Shown: positions 22,042 through 31,476, counted from the stretch's first letter. The stretch is 64,000 bases of DNA from Ralstonia soli (GCF_023955655.1 NZ_JAMXHT010000005.1:125462-189461); one strand, 5' to 3'. Translations and numbers: made by a program. Notes: a model not told the origin generated them from the letters alone.

Positions 22042-22347
22042 TCAGGCCGCCTCGCGCTCCTTGGGCGGCGGAGCCGTTTCTGAGGCCGTAACGGCGCCGG
22101 GCTGCCCGGCCGCTTCGGCGCGCAAGCGTACGCGGGCCGCCTCCTGGCGGCGCAATGCAAAGCGGGTAAAGCCCACTTGTACGACCAGCGGGTCGCCGCC
22201 GAATGGGCCAACCGCCACGACCCGCACCTCTTCACCCGTCACGAACCCAAGTTCGCGCAGGCGCTGGCTGATGGGATCGGCGGGCTCACGGTCTTCAACG
22301 TGATCCACCACCGCCGTCGCCCGGCGGGAAAGCTCGGAAAGCCGCAT
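22042..22347 (-). CDS. feoA: Ferrous iron transport protein FeoA
   Basis: This is a 101-residue SH3-like cytoplasmic partner of FeoB. The core SQRLRELGFVTGEEVRVVAVGPFGGDPL is typical of FeoA (shown as two parts: SQRLRELGFVTGEEV and RVVAVGPFGGDPL). The last 30 residues are an Ala/Pro/Glu-rich tail. It is first in the feoA-feoB-Cys-rich operon, 42 bp before a Fur box. Confidence 0.93.
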   Translation of the reverse strand: MRLSELSRRATAVVDHVEDREPADPISQRLRELGFVTGEEVRVVAVGPFGGDPLVVQVGFTRFALRRQEAARVRLRAEAAGQPGAVTASETAPPPKEREAA

Positions 22348-22389
22348 CGTGCGTGATCGTTAATCTGAGGTGGTACAGCAAGGAGGCTA

Positions 22390-22411
22390 AATGCGAATCG
22401 TTTTCATTATA
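22390..22411 (-). promoter_or_regulatory. Fur box over the feoAB promoter
   Basis: On the minus strand aatgaaaacgattcgcatt (22408-22390) matches the Fur palindrome and shares the 'gcgaat' half with the fur-proximal box at 18200. A perfect TATAAT (22411-22406) overlaps it, so bound Fur would block the -10 region. No clear -35 was found. Confidence 0.8.
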
Positions 22412-22565
22412 TCGCAACATCACGCCTGACGGGCTGCGGCGTCCGGTCGCCGGGAATCGGTATTTCGGAGGGAGGGTTTATGCGGAGGTGGCGGCACAGG
22501 CGAGCGTTGTGCCAAAAGCACACCCGAAGGGGGCGCGGGCGCAAAACCGCCGTCAGTGCAGGGTT

Positions 22566-22694
22566 TTTGCCAAATTACCCCATCCTGGGTATTGGCGCGG
22601 GCATGGACCATTGCCTATGCTTCAAACGCGCTGAACTTCCCCGTTCAAAGCGTATTCTTCAAGCCACCGGGTACCGCTATCCGGTGGCTTTTTT
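22566..22694 (+). ncRNA. Candidate structured small RNA with its own terminator
   Basis: Three consecutive hairpins are visible on the plus strand: GCCAA-TACCC with GGGTA-TTGGC (22569-22596), cgctgaac/gttcaaagcg (about 22629-22652) and agccaccgg/ccggtggct (22662-22689), the last followed by Ts. No credible ORF ends at this terminator. A 78-codon frame at 22480-22716 has a good ribosome site but basic, low-complexity content and runs through the terminator. The 5' end is unknown and may lie as far up as about 22440. Confidence 0.35.
22662..22694 (+). terminator. Rho-independent terminator with no annotated gene upstream
   Basis: A 9-bp perfect stem agccaccgg / ccggtggct with a 10-base loop is followed by TTTTTT. 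Upstream on this strand there is only the candidate small RNA. Confidence 0.85.
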
Positions 22695-23075
22695 CATGGG
22701 CGATTGCCGAGTGTAGGCGATGTGCGGGGGCAGGGGCCCCAGAGGGTGTGTTGTCCCCGTCGCGGTTTCCGATGGGCGCGGGTTGTCGGATCCCAGTTCG
22801 GGAGCGCGACAAACGGTGGCCTGCGCTGCGTGATCGCGCACGCTGCTACTGCCCGTTCGGCCGCCCGTGATGCCGATCTGCAGCGCGGTTTCGTACAGAC
22901 TATCCACAAGTTGCGTGTGATAGGAATTGCAAGCAAAATGCTTGCGCACTGCGTCAGCCGCCTGCCGGCACGATGCTGCAACTGCATCGTGCGCCGAGGA
23001 GTCGGTCCTTGAGCCGCGCATCGTGCAAGCGCAGAGTGCACATGCTCTCCATATAAGGCTCTACCGGTCATCCAA
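22695..23075. other. Intergenic region before the EAL gene
   Basis: About 380 bp without a convincing gene. A 154-codon minus-strand frame (22694-23158) overlaps the EAL start and has no recognisable content. The stretch near 22905-22945 is AT-richer and may hold the promoter of the downstream gene, but no clear -35/-10 pair was found. Confidence 0.4.
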
Positions 23076-26000
23076 GTGCCGAAGCACGCTCTCTTTCCCA
23101 CCACGCTGCGTGGCCGCTTGCTTGCCCTTGCCGCGGTGGCCGCATTGCCGGCCATCATCGTGGCGATGGCCGGCGTGGCGCTCTACCGGGACCGGCTCAA
23201 CGACCATCTTGCCCAACGCCTGACCCACGAAACCGAAGCCGCCGCCGCGCGCGTCGGCATGGTGCTGTCCAACGCGAATACGCTGCTCTCCGTGCTGGTG
23301 GCCGACGACTCGGCGCTGCGCATGGACGAGCAGGAGTGCAGCGGTTTCGTCAACCGCGTCTTCCATCACCAGAGTGAGCTCGCCAACCTCGGCATCATCG
23401 ACGCGCATCGCAAGCTGGTATGCACGCCCGACACGGTGAAGCTCGGCATCGATTTGTCGGACCGGCCGTACGTCAACGAAATCATGGCGACGGGCCGACC
23501 ATCCCTGTCGACCTTCGTCACCGGACGCGCTTCCGGCCAGGCCGTGTTGATTTCTGCGCGGCCAATGGCAGGCGGCGATGGCGCCATCCGTGGCGTGGCC
23601 TACGCTGCGGTGCGGCAGACCGCGCTGATGGCGGCGGCCGTGGACAACATGCCGGAGGCGCCGGTCTACCTGGTGGATGCGGCCGGCAACGTGTTGTCGA
23701 CCCGCGGCACGCTGGAGGCTGCACAGGTGCCGGCCATCGTGCGTGGGCACCTGGTGGCCGCCGCGGGCCAGCAACCGGGCGCACCCGTGCTGGTGGACGA
23801 CACCGACGGCGTACGCCGGGCTTACGCCGCGATGCTGGTGCCGCATGCGGCTGGCGGGCACCTGCGCATCGTGCGCGGCGTGGACGCCACCGACATCGTC
23901 CGCCAGCAGCGTGACATCACGCTGGCCGGCGGCGGCGCCATCCTGCTGATGGTCGTAATGCTGCTGGCGCTGATCCAGATGACGCTGCGGCGGCTGGTCA
24001 TGCCGCGTATCGACGCGCTCGTGGATGCGGCACGCCATTACGCTGCGGGCGATTTTTCCGCGCGCGTGGCCGAACACGCATCGTCGCGCGACGAGTTGTC
24101 GGTGCTCGAACGCGCCTTCAATGAAATGCGCGGCGCCATCCAGCGGCACGACGCCACCGTCCACCGCCTGACCGAACGCTTCCAGCGCGTGGCGCGCGCC
24201 ACCAACGACTGGATCTTCGACTGGAACATCGCCACGGGCGAGTCGTGGGCCAACGCCAGCCTGCATCGGTTGCTCGGCAGCGATGCGCTGCTGAGCCCGG
24301 GCGATGACGACGGCATGGGTGGCGGCACCTCGCGCACGCTGACCTTCCATCAGTTCGTGCACCCGGACGACGTGGAAGCCTTCGGCAACGCGTTGCGTGC
24401 GGTGTTGAACTCCGAGCGCGACAGCTGGCAGCGCGTCTGCCGCGTGATCGACGCTAACGGCGCGACGCGCACGGTGGAGATCCGCGCGAGCATCTACCGC
24501 GGCGACGATGGCCGCGCCGTGCGCATGGTCGGCGGGGTGACCGACATCTCGTTGCGCTCGGCCATGGAGCAGGAACTGCGCACCAGCGAAGCGAACCTGC
24601 GTGTGGCCGAGCAGATCGCGCTGCTGGGCAGCTGGCGCTGGGATGTGCTGCGCGATTCGGCCACGTGGTCGTCGGGCATGTATGTGCTGACCGGCATGCC
24701 GCTGGGCACGCCGCCCACCTTTGCGCAGCAGGGGCAGTTCTTCACCGCCGAGAGCTACAACCGCCTGCGCGAAGCGGCCAGCCGTGCCGTGACCGAGGGC
24801 GAGCCGTATTCGCTGGAGCTGGAGATGATTCGCCGCGACGGTGAACACCGCTGGGTGCTCTCGCGCGGCAACATCGAGCGCAACGATCGCGACGAGGTCG
24901 TTGCCCTGTTCGGCACCATGCAGGACATCACCGAGCGGCGCGAATCCGATGATCAGTTGCGCCTGCTGCGTCGCGTGGTCGAGTCCGTGCCATCGGGCAT
25001 TTCCGTGGCCGACGCGCAGCAGCCGGATTTGCCGCTGGTCTATGTGAACCCTGGCTTCGAGCGCATGACTGGCTACCGCGCCGAAGAGGTGCTGGGCCGC
25101 AACGCCCGCTTCCTGCATTCGTCCGAGCCGGGGCAGCCGGCGCTCAATGAAGTGCGGGCCGCCCTGCGGGATGCGAGCGAGGCCCGCGTGCTGCTGCGCA
25201 ACTTCCGCAAGGACGGCCACGCGTTCCTGAACAACTTCCTGCTCTCGCCCGTGCGCGATGCCAAGGGTGCGGTCACGCATTACGTTGGTATCCAGGACGA
25301 CGTGACCGAGCAGGAAATGACGCGCACGCGCCTGGCGCAGCACGCCACCATCGATCCGCTCACCGGCCTGCCCAACCGCACGCTGCTGGCTGACCGCGTG
25401 CAGCAGTCGGTCGAGATGGCCGCGCGCCAGCGCAGCCGTTTCTATGTGGCGCTGGTCAACATCGATCGCTTCAAGGTCATCAACGACAGCCTTGGCCACC
25501 TGCTGGGCGACGAGGTGCTGCGCCGCGTGGCCGAGCGACTGCGCGACGCGGCCGATACGGTCGACACCGTGGCGCGCTTTGGCGGTGACGTGTTCGCGCT
25601 GGTGATCTCGCACGCGGGCTCGCGTGGTGTCGATGTCGGCTTCGATCTCTTTAACGAGCCGATTCGCGTGGAAGGCCACGAGGTGTTCGTGACGGCCAGC
25701 ATCGGCGTGGCCGAGTATCCGGCGCACGGTGCGGATGCCGACAGCCTCATCCGCCATGCCGAGATGGCGATGTACTACGCCAAGCAGAACGGCCGCAACC
25801 GCCTGGAGTTCTTCGCACCCGAAATGGACATCGGCGTGTCGTACCGCCTGAACCTGGAGCATCAGATCCGGGCCGCGCTGGAGCATGGCCAGTTCCGCCT
25901 GCTGTACCAGCCGCAGATCGATACCAAGACCGGCCGCGTATGCGGGCTGGAAGCGCTGATCCGCTGGATCCACCCAACGCGCGGGCTGCTGCCGCCGGCC

Positions 26001-26627
26001 GCGTTCATCCCGGTGGCCGAGGAGAGCGGCCTGATCGTCGAGATCGGTAATTGGGTGCTGGCCGAGGCGGCGCAGCAGCACGCCCAATGGCATGCGCTCG
26101 GCCTGGCCGATGACCTGACGATTGCCGTGAACGTGTCGCCGCTGCAGTTCAAGCGCGGCACGGTGCTGCCGACGCTGCTCAAGCTGCAGCGCCAGTACGG
26201 TCTGGGCTCGGGCTTCCTGGAGCTGGAGGTGACCGAGTCGATGCTGATGGAAGGCACCGAGCGCACCATCGAAGACCTCACCGCCATCCGCCAGCTCGGC
26301 GTGCGTATCGCCATCGACGACTTCGGCACGGGCTATTCGAGCCTGGCGTATCTGAAGCGCTTGCCGATCGACCTGATCAAGATCGACCGCGCGTTCGTCA
26401 AGGACATCGACCGCGACTCCAACGACGCGGCCATCTGCACGACCGTGGTGGTGCTCGCCCACAACCTGGGGGTGAAGGTGTGCGCCGAAGGCGTGGAAGA
26501 TGCCGCGCAGTCCGCCTTCCTGGCTTCGCACCAGTGCGACGTGCTGCAGGGCTACTACTTCAGCGAGCCGCTGCTGCCCGACGCGGTGACGGCGCTGCTG
26601 GAGCGCGACACACGCTTCGCGCTGTAG
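23076..26627 (+). CDS. Membrane PAS-GGDEF-EAL protein, probable c-di-GMP phosphodiesterase
   Basis: This 1183-residue inner-membrane signalling protein has a TM helix at about 10-32, a periplasmic Cache-like sensor to about 285, a second TM at about 290-312, and HAMP to about 365. Two or three PAS/PAC segments follow (about 380-750; ADAQQPDLPLVYVNPGFERM is one). The GGDEF signature is degenerate: GGDVF at 836-840. The EAL domain is intact: E959 in GLEALIRW, plus EVTESMLMEG, DDFGTGYSSL, IKIDRAFVKDI and CAEGVED. The expected activity is c-di-GMP hydrolysis with the GGDEF part as a regulatory or non-catalytic module. GTG 23076 is the start. It converges on the chemoreceptor gene, 17 bp away. Confidence 0.92.
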   Translation: MPKHALFPTTLRGRLLALAAVAALPAIIVAMAGVALYRDRLNDHLAQRLTHETEAAAARVGMVLSNANTLLSVLVADDSALRMDEQECSGFVNRVFHHQSELANLGIIDAHRKLVCTPDTVKLGIDLSDRPYVNEIMATGRPSLSTFVTGRASGQAVLISARPMAGGDGAIRGVAYAAVRQTALMAAAVDNMPEAPVYLVDAAGNVLSTRGTLEAAQVPAIVRGHLVAAAGQQPGAPVLVDDTDGVRRAYAAMLVPHAAGGHLRIVRGVDATDIVRQQRDITLAGGGAILLMVVMLLALIQMTLRRLVMPRIDALVDAARHYAAGDFSARVAEHASSRDELSVLERAFNEMRGAIQRHDATVHRLTERFQRVARATNDWIFDWNIATGESWANASLHRLLGSDALLSPGDDDGMGGGTSRTLTFHQFVHPDDVEAFGNALRAVLNSERDSWQRVCRVIDANGATRTVEIRASIYRGDDGRAVRMVGGVTDISLRSAMEQELRTSEANLRVAEQIALLGSWRWDVLRDSATWSSGMYVLTGMPLGTPPTFAQQGQFFTAESYNRLREAASRAVTEGEPYSLELEMIRRDGEHRWVLSRGNIERNDRDEVVALFGTMQDITERRESDDQLRLLRRVVESVPSGISVADAQQPDLPLVYVNPGFERMTGYRAEEVLGRNARFLHSSEPGQPALNEVRAALRDASEARVLLRNFRKDGHAFLNNFLLSPVRDAKGAVTHYVGIQDDVTEQEMTRTRLAQHATIDPLTGLPNRTLLADRVQQSVEMAARQRSRFYVALVNIDRFKVINDSLGHLLGDEVLRRVAERLRDAADTVDTVARFGGDVFALVISHAGSRGVDVGFDLFNEPIRVEGHEVFVTASIGVAEYPAHGADADSLIRHAEMAMYYAKQNGRNRLEFFAPEMDIGVSYRLNLEHQIRAALEHGQFRLLYQPQIDTKTGRVCGLEALIRWIHPTRGLLPPAAFIPVAEESGLIVEIGNWVLAEAAQQHAQWHALGLADDLTIAVNVSPLQFKRGTVLPTLLKLQRQYGLGSGFLELEVTESMLMEGTERTIEDLTAIRQLGVRIAIDDFGTGYSSLAYLKRLPIDLIKIDRAFVKDIDRDSNDAAICTTVVVLAHNLGVKVCAEGVEDAAQSAFLASHQCDVLQGYYFSEPLLPDAVTALLERDTRFAL

Positions 26628-26644
26628 GCGCCGCCACTGCACTG

Positions 26645-28234
26645 TCAAGAGCGGAACACCGCCACCGCGTGCTTCAGGTCTTCCGATTGGCGGGCCAGCA
26701 CCGAGGCGGCGGCCGCCGCTTCTTCCACCAGCGCGGCGTTCTGCTGCGTGACCCCATCGAGCTGTGAGACGGACGCGTTGATCTGCGCGATGCCGCTGCT
26801 CTGCTCACGCGAGCTGGCCGAGATTTCCGACATGAGCTGCGTGACGGTCTGCACCGATTGCACGATCTGCGTCATGGTGGCGCCGGCCTTGTTGACGAGG
26901 TCCACGCCATCGCGTACGGACTGGTCGGACGCGCGGATGATCTCCTTGCTTTGCGCGGCGGCCTGCGCGCTGCGTTGCGCGAGGCTGCGTACCTCGCCGG
27001 CGACGACCGCAAAGCCGCGGCCTTCTTCACCGGCGCGGGCCGCTTCCACCGCGGCGTTCAGCGCCAGGATGTTGGTCTGAAACGCGATGCTCTCGATGGT
27101 GGCGATGATCTCGGTCACGCGCTGGCTGTCGGCGCGGATGGCACCCATGGTCTGCACCACGCGCTGCACGACCTGGCCGCCGTCGGCCGCGATGGTGGAG
27201 GCCTCTTCGGCAAGGGCGCTGGCTTCGCGGGCGTGGTCGGCATTCTGCGCGACCATCGACGTGAGCTCTTCCATGCTCGATGCGGTTTCTTCCAGCGCGG
27301 CGGCCTGCTGCTCGGTGCGGGCCGAGAGGTCATGGTTGCCGGCGGAAATCTGCAGCGTGCTCTGCGCCACGTTGGCGGCGCCATCCTGGATGTCGTGCAC
27401 GATGGACGACAGGCTCGCGCGCATGGTGCCCATGGCGCGCATCACCTCGCCCAGCTCGTCGCTGGAGCGGACTTCCACGGCAGCCGTCAGATCGCCTGCA
27501 GCCAGCCGCGTGGCCAGGGCGGCGGCTTCTTCCAGCGGGCGGATGAGCGTGCGCGCCAGCAGCGCGCCGGACATCGTCGCCAGCCCAGCGCAGCCCACGC
27601 CCGTGAGCCACAGCCAGTCGCGGCTGAACACCAGCCATGGCGTGCCATGCAGGTCGGCCGCTTCGAGGGCGAAGTGGGCCCATAACGTGCCGATCAGGAT
27701 GGCCGACGCAATCAGGGTTTGCAGGCCGATCACCCTGAAGCGCAGGCTGTCATGCCGGAACAGGTTCAGGCCGCGCCGCCAGCCCGTACGCAGAATGCGC
27801 CCGGCGCGCACGGTGTAGGACGTGTCGCCCTCGTTGATGGCGGCGTAGGCGCGTTGCGCGCGTGCGATCTGAGCGGGCGTGGCCATCGAGCGCACCGACG
27901 TGTAGCCGACCACGCTACCGTTCTGGAGCACCGGCGTCACGTTGGCCTGCACCCAGTAGAAGCCGCCGTCCTTGCGGCGGTTCTTGACCAGGCCGCGCCA
28001 GGGCTTGCCGGCTTGCAGCGTAGTCCACAGGTCGGCGAAAGCGGCCTCGGGCATGTCGGGGTGGCGCACGAGATTGTGTGGCGCGCCCACCAGTTCGTCC
28101 CGCGTATAGCCGCTCACGCGTACGAACGCGGGGTTGGCGAAAACGATGCGGCCTTTGAGATCGGTGCGGGAGATGAGGTAGTCCGTCGGGGTGAGGGCGG
28201 TTTCGGCTTGGGTGACCGGCAGGTTCGTGCGCAT
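26645..28234 (-). CDS. Aer-like methyl-accepting chemotaxis protein
   Basis: This 529-residue receptor has an N-terminal PAS domain ([20 protein letters not shown]), as in the redox sensor Aer. Two membrane helices lie around 165-215, then HAMP ([20 protein letters not shown]) and the cytoplasmic signalling domain. The hairpin tip is [20 protein letters not shown] followed by [20 protein letters not shown]. It probably senses redox or energy state via FAD; cofactor binding is not provable here. ATG 28234 gives the family N-terminus. A longer frame upstream to 28936 is not protein-like. Confidence 0.93.
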   Translation of the reverse strand: MRTNLPVTQAETALTPTDYLISRTDLKGRIVFANPAFVRVSGYTRDELVGAPHNLVRHPDMPEAAFADLWTTLQAGKPWRGLVKNRRKDGGFYWVQANVTPVLQNGSVVGYTSVRSMATPAQIARAQRAYAAINEGDTSYTVRAGRILRTGWRRGLNLFRHDSLRFRVIGLQTLIASAILIGTLWAHFALEAADLHGTPWLVFSRDWLWLTGVGCAGLATMSGALLARTLIRPLEEAAALATRLAAGDLTAAVEVRSSDELGEVMRAMGTMRASLSSIVHDIQDGAANVAQSTLQISAGNHDLSARTEQQAAALEETASSMEELTSMVAQNADHAREASALAEEASTIAADGGQVVQRVVQTMGAIRADSQRVTEIIATIESIAFQTNILALNAAVEAARAGEEGRGFAVVAGEVRSLAQRSAQAAAQSKEIIRASDQSVRDGVDLVNKAGATMTQIVQSVQTVTQLMSEISASSREQSSGIAQINASVSQLDGVTQQNAALVEEAAAAASVLARQSEDLKHAVAVFRS

Positions 28235-28441
28235 GGTGGTGCCGCGCTTCGTGGGCGCGAGGAATGGCGTGAGGGAGTCGGATGTCCCCCTTTGCATCGG
28301 CTGACCTGCGGTGACCTGAAGACGACGCGTGCGCTGCGAGTTGATCTGGATCAAGTTACACGACCATCCGAAATGGGCATGGCCGTTGCTACATTCCTCG
28401 CCATGCGCCGGCGAGGCGGGCGCTGATGATGGAGGAACGAG

Positions 28442-28693
28442 GTGCACAAGATCTGTGGGGATGTCGAGATCGTCCCGCGAGTGATTCCTGCTGGCGGGCG
28501 GGGCTGGGAAGCGCGTATCGAAGTGGTATTCCGCAGCACCGAGGGGCAGTCGCTGTCCGGTTCGCAGGCGGTGCGGCCGGGCTGCACGTTCGGCTCGCCG
28601 CGCGAGGCGATGGACGCGGCGCTGCTTTACGGACAATGCCTGCTGCGCGACTGGGTGCGCGGCGCCGCACCCAACGCCAAAGCGCTCAGCTGA
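28442..28693 (+). CDS. Small hypothetical protein
   Basis: This 83-residue soluble protein ([20 protein letters not shown]) has an alternating hydrophobic pattern suggesting a small beta-rich fold. GTG 28442 follows ggagga by about 5 bases. It is divergent from the chemoreceptor and convergent with the siderophore-interacting protein gene. I do not recognise a family. Confidence 0.6.
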   Translation: MHKICGDVEIVPRVIPAGGRGWEARIEVVFRSTEGQSLSGSQAVRPGCTFGSPREAMDAALLYGQCLLRDWVRGAAPNAKALS

Positions 28694-28745
28694 CTCCGCC
28701 CTGGCTGCGGGACATCGTGCGGGTGCGCAGGGGCAGCAGTGGGTA

Positions 28746-29543
28746 TCAGCGGGCCTCGGCCGCCTTGCGCTCTTCGCGTGTGAGGCCGGCCGTCCAGTAG
28801 CCCTTGGCGTCGATGGCGTCATGCGGTATCTGCCATGCGCCTTCGAGCAGCGCGCGCACGTGTTTGAGGAGCGACGCCTCGCCGGCCAGGAACACCTGCG
28901 GTGTGCCGGCGGGCATGGGCTGCGTGCTGAGCGCATCGACCATCATCGTGCCGGCATGGGCTGTGTCGCTTTCCACCCAATGGATAGTGATGGTGCGGCT
29001 GCTGGGGTGTGCTGCGAGCGCGCCTTCCAGCGGCAATTGAGCACGGGCGTCGCCGATGGCGATATAGGTGCACACCTGCGCGTGCTCCGGCAGGCTCTCC
29101 AGAATCGCGAAGATGGCGGGCAGCGCGGTTTCATCGCCGATGAGCAGCGTCCACGGTGCGGCCGGGTCGGCGCGGAAGCCGCGTTTGGGGCCGGCAAATT
29201 CCAGTTCGTCGCCGGGTGCGGCGTGCTCCAGCCAGCGCGCGGCGGGGCCGTGCTGTGCAGCGGGCGTTTCGTCGTGCACGACGAAGTCGATATCGAGCTC
29301 ACCGCGAGCGGCGTCGTAGCGGCGGATGGTGTAGGCGCGGCCGAGCGTGCGGCCGGGGCCCGCAGCATCGTGCGGAAACATCAGCTTGATGGCCGCGCCG
29401 GGCGGGGCGTCGGCCAGGTCGGTGAGATCCGTGCCGGTTGCGCCGGTAAAGACCACGCGGCGCATGCGCGGCGACAGCGTATGGATGGCGCGCACACGCA
29501 CGCGGCGTGTGGCGGGTTTGGCGGAACTGAGCAGCTGCGACAT
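28746..29543 (-). CDS. Siderophore-interacting protein / NADPH-dependent ferric reductase (YqjH/ViuB type)
   Basis: This 265-residue flavoprotein of the ferredoxin-reductase fold removes iron from ferric chelates by reduction. The FAD-binding RAYTIRRYD motif, the substrate loop DFVVHDE and the NADPH half ([16 protein letters not shown]) are present. The C-terminal [13 protein letters not shown] is typical of the family. ATG 29543 follows aagg; a second ATG (29573) is possible. It lies 70 bp behind the PadR gene, the same pairing as E. coli yqjI-yqjH but in tandem. Confidence 0.9.
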   Translation of the reverse strand: MSQLLSSAKPATRRVRVRAIHTLSPRMRRVVFTGATGTDLTDLADAPPGAAIKLMFPHDAAGPGRTLGRAYTIRRYDAARGELDIDFVVHDETPAAQHGPAARWLEHAAPGDELEFAGPKRGFRADPAAPWTLLIGDETALPAIFAILESLPEHAQVCTYIAIGDARAQLPLEGALAAHPSSRTITIHWVESDTAHAGTMMVDALSTQPMPAGTPQVFLAGEASLLKHVRALLEGAWQIPHDAIDAKGYWTAGLTREERKAAEAR

Positions 29544-29613
29544 GAGACCTTGTGTGCGATGAAAGGCGAACATAGATGGGCTGCGGAACAGAAAGGGTGT
29601 TGACCCGGCGGGG

Positions 29614-30282
29614 TCAGCGCTCTCCGGCGATTTCCTTGAGTGCACGAAGCAGGATGTCTGCCACGCGCTGCTGTTCTTCGCGCGAGGCAAAGCGTTTTTC
29701 CATGAGGGCGAACTTTAGGCGCCAGCGTGCGGTGCGCAGCGGGTCATGGCCGGTGTCGGTCCATTCGGCGGCGTTGTCGGTTTCGCGGTCGAAGGCCATG
29801 GCCTCGTTCATGCGCTTCACGCGTTCGCCCATGGCACGCAGTTGCGCGAGGATGGCGTCGGCGCTGTGCTGGCGCTCCGCCAGCCATGCCTCACCCTCGG
29901 GCGTGATGCCGTAGCGCTTCTTGTTGCCTTCGGCGGTCACGGACGCAAAGCCGTGGTCTTCCAGATACGACAGCGCCGGATACACCATGCCCGGGCTCGG
30001 CGTGTAGAAACCCAGCGAATGCTCTTCCACCGCCTTGATCAGTTCATAGCCGTGGCGGGGGGCGTCCTTGAGCAGCGCCAGCAGCACGAGCTGCAGATCG
30101 GCCGAGCTGAGCCGACGACCGCGCCACGGGCTGCCGCCTTCGTCGTCGCCTTCACCGTAGCCGCCGGGGCCACCAAAGCCGCCCATGCCACGCCCAAACC
30201 CCCCGCGGCCATGACCGTGGCGGCCCATCATGAAATGCTTTTCCATCCACATCTTGTTGTGGCGCCCAAACCATCCGTGCAT
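29614..30282 (-). CDS. PadR-family metal-responsive repressor (YqjI-like)
   Basis: This 222-residue regulator has a PadR winged helix (residues about 75-150; DAPRHGYELIKAVEEHSLGF, YPALSYLEDHGF). The 50 residues before it are rich in His, Met and Gly (GRHGHGRGGFGRGMGG), the hallmark of YqjI. In E. coli YqjI represses its own gene and the ferric reductase yqjH, with nickel relieving repression. The downstream reductase supports the same role here. ATG 30282 has AGGGGA 6 bases upstream. The operator candidate is at 30311. Confidence 0.88.
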   Translation of the reverse strand: MHGWFGRHNKMWMEKHFMMGRHGHGRGGFGRGMGGFGGPGGYGEGDDEGGSPWRGRRLSSADLQLVLLALLKDAPRHGYELIKAVEEHSLGFYTPSPGMVYPALSYLEDHGFASVTAEGNKKRYGITPEGEAWLAERQHSADAILAQLRAMGERVKRMNEAMAFDRETDNAAEWTDTGHDPLRTARWRLKFALMEKRFASREEQQRVADILLRALKEIAGER

Positions 30283-30310
30283 CGTCATTCCCCTGCAGAA
30301 CATCATCAGA

Positions 30311-30326
30311 TATATCGTAAGATACA
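30311..30326. promoter_or_regulatory. Palindromic operator candidate of the PadR regulator
   Basis: TATATC-gtaa-GATACA (5 of 6 bases symmetric) lies 29 bp before the padR start and overlaps a possible minus-strand -10 (TACGAT or GATATA). This fits autorepression by the YqjI-like protein. Confidence 0.5.
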
Positions 30327-30391
30327 TCGGATGATAGTGGCGACGCTTCAGAAGTCAAGGACGACTGCGGAAAAAAATACCGAGGGATGGC

Positions 30392-30904
30392 TCAGGATTG
30401 CGCGTTCTCGCCGCCGAGCATCGCCACATGCACCAGCCAGCGCCGCACGATCTGCTCTTCTTCGGCGGTGAAGCCTGAGAGCAGCTCGCGCTCGATGCCG
30501 CCGGAGCGCTTGCGGCAGGCTTCGAGCAGCGCCAGGCCTTCCGGTGTCACGTCGATGTGCTGAATGCGGCCGTGCACTGCATGCGGCCGCCGCGTAATGG
30601 CGCCGCTGCGCTCCAGGTTGGCGACGATCACGCTCACGGTCTGCGGTGTGAGCAGCGCCAAGCGGGCGAGGTCGGCGTTGGAGACGCCGGGGTAGGCGCG
30701 GATCATCGTCAGCACCAGGAACTGGGGCAGCGTGACGCCCACGTCGGCCATGGCGCGCTCCATGCGCAGGCGGTGCGCGGCGCTGGCCTGGCGCAGGAGG
30801 TAGCCGAGGTAGCCCTCTTCGCCGCGTTTGCCCTGGCCGAGTGCGGGGATGGCAGGCACGGGCGTGTCGTTGCCCACGTTGTCCGAGGGGGTGCGCTTGC
30901 TCAT
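30392..30904 (-). CDS. MarR-family transcriptional regulator
   Basis: This is a 170-residue winged-helix repressor. The central part (LPQFLVLTMIRAYPGVSNAD; LTPQTVSVIVANLERSGAI) contains the MarR recognition helix and wing. It has no redox-cysteine pattern of OhrR type. ATG 30904 (MSKRTPSDN) is chosen. It is divergent from the AhpD-like operon at 30982 with 77 bp between, and a symmetric site lies in that gap, so it probably controls that operon and itself. Confidence 0.9.
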   Translation of the reverse strand: MSKRTPSDNVGNDTPVPAIPALGQGKRGEEGYLGYLLRQASAAHRLRMERAMADVGVTLPQFLVLTMIRAYPGVSNADLARLALLTPQTVSVIVANLERSGAITRRPHAVHGRIQHIDVTPEGLALLEACRKRSGGIERELLSGFTAEEEQIVRRWLVHVAMLGGENAQS

Positions 30905-30913
30905 GATGTCAGA

Positions 30914-30934
30914 GTTCGAATATGATGTTCGAGC
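30914..30934. promoter_or_regulatory. Candidate MarR operator between marR-like gene and AhpD operon
   Basis: The dyad CGAA-tatgatg-TTCG (30917-30931), extended by g-t-t/a-g-c, lies in the 77-bp divergent gap. TATTAT at 30940-30945 could be a plus-strand -10. This arrangement is typical for a local MarR repressor. Confidence 0.45.
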
Positions 30935-30981
30935 ACTGATATTATCACGCCTCCAACACGGATCTCGCTCAGGAGCCAGAC

Positions 30982-31476
30982 ATGGAAGATCTCTCGCCTC
31001 GCATGGATTACCCCGAATTTGTCGACACCGCCCTGGGCGTGGCGCCGGCATTGCAGGCGCTCGGCAAAGCGGTGGACGCCTCCGGGCTGGAAAAATCGCT
31101 GACCGAACTGGTCAAGCTGCGCGCGTCGCAAATCAACGGCTGCGCATTCTGCGTGCAGTTCCACCTGAACCTCGCACGCAAGCTGGGCGTGACATCGGCC
31201 AAGCTCGACCTGGTGGCCGTCTGGCGCGACACGCCGGCCGTGTTCACCGCGCGGGAGCGGGCTGCGCTGGCCTGGACGGAAGCGCTTACAACGCTGGCCC
31301 GCGCGGTCGGCCACGGCGTGGAAGACCATGAATACGATGCCGTGCGCCAGCACTTCTCCAAGACCGAGGTCGCGTTCCTCACGGCCGCGATCGCCAACAT
31401 CCAGGCGTGGAACCGCATTGCCGTGGCGATGCGTTTTGCGCCGCAGGTGCCTGCAGCCACTCCCGCCGAGGCATGA
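30982..31476 (+). CDS. AhpD/carboxymuconolactone-decarboxylase family peroxidase-like protein
   Basis: This 164-residue protein of the CMD fold carries the redox motif C54-xx-C57-xxx-H61 (NGCAFCVQFH). Such proteins are disulfide peroxidases or thiol relays. ATG 30982 has aggag upstream. It is the first of three overlapping genes (AhpD-GNAT-flavin reductase), repressed presumably by the divergent MarR protein. The substrate is unknown. Confidence 0.9.
   Translation: MEDLSPRMDYPEFVDTALGVAPALQALGKAVDASGLEKSLTELVKLRASQINGCAFCVQFHLNLARKLGVTSAKLDLVAVWRDTPAVFTARERAALAWTEALTTLARAVGHGVEDHEYDAVRQHFSKTEVAFLTAAIANIQAWNRIAVAMRFAPQVPAATPAEA

Noticed and set aside
22440-22694. 6S RNA or another known structured RNA
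   Set aside because: The arrangement of stems does not match the closing stem and central bubble of 6S RNA, and no other family could be recognised by eye.
22480-22716. 78-codon ORF with a good ribosome site
   Set aside because: It reads through a strong terminator, is very basic and has no recognisable content; the small-RNA explanation fits better.
23061-26648. 1195-codon minus-strand ORF opposite the EAL gene
   Set aside because: It is an antisense shadow produced by GC-rich third positions; its product is Arg/His/Gln-rich without motifs, while the plus strand has complete conserved domains.
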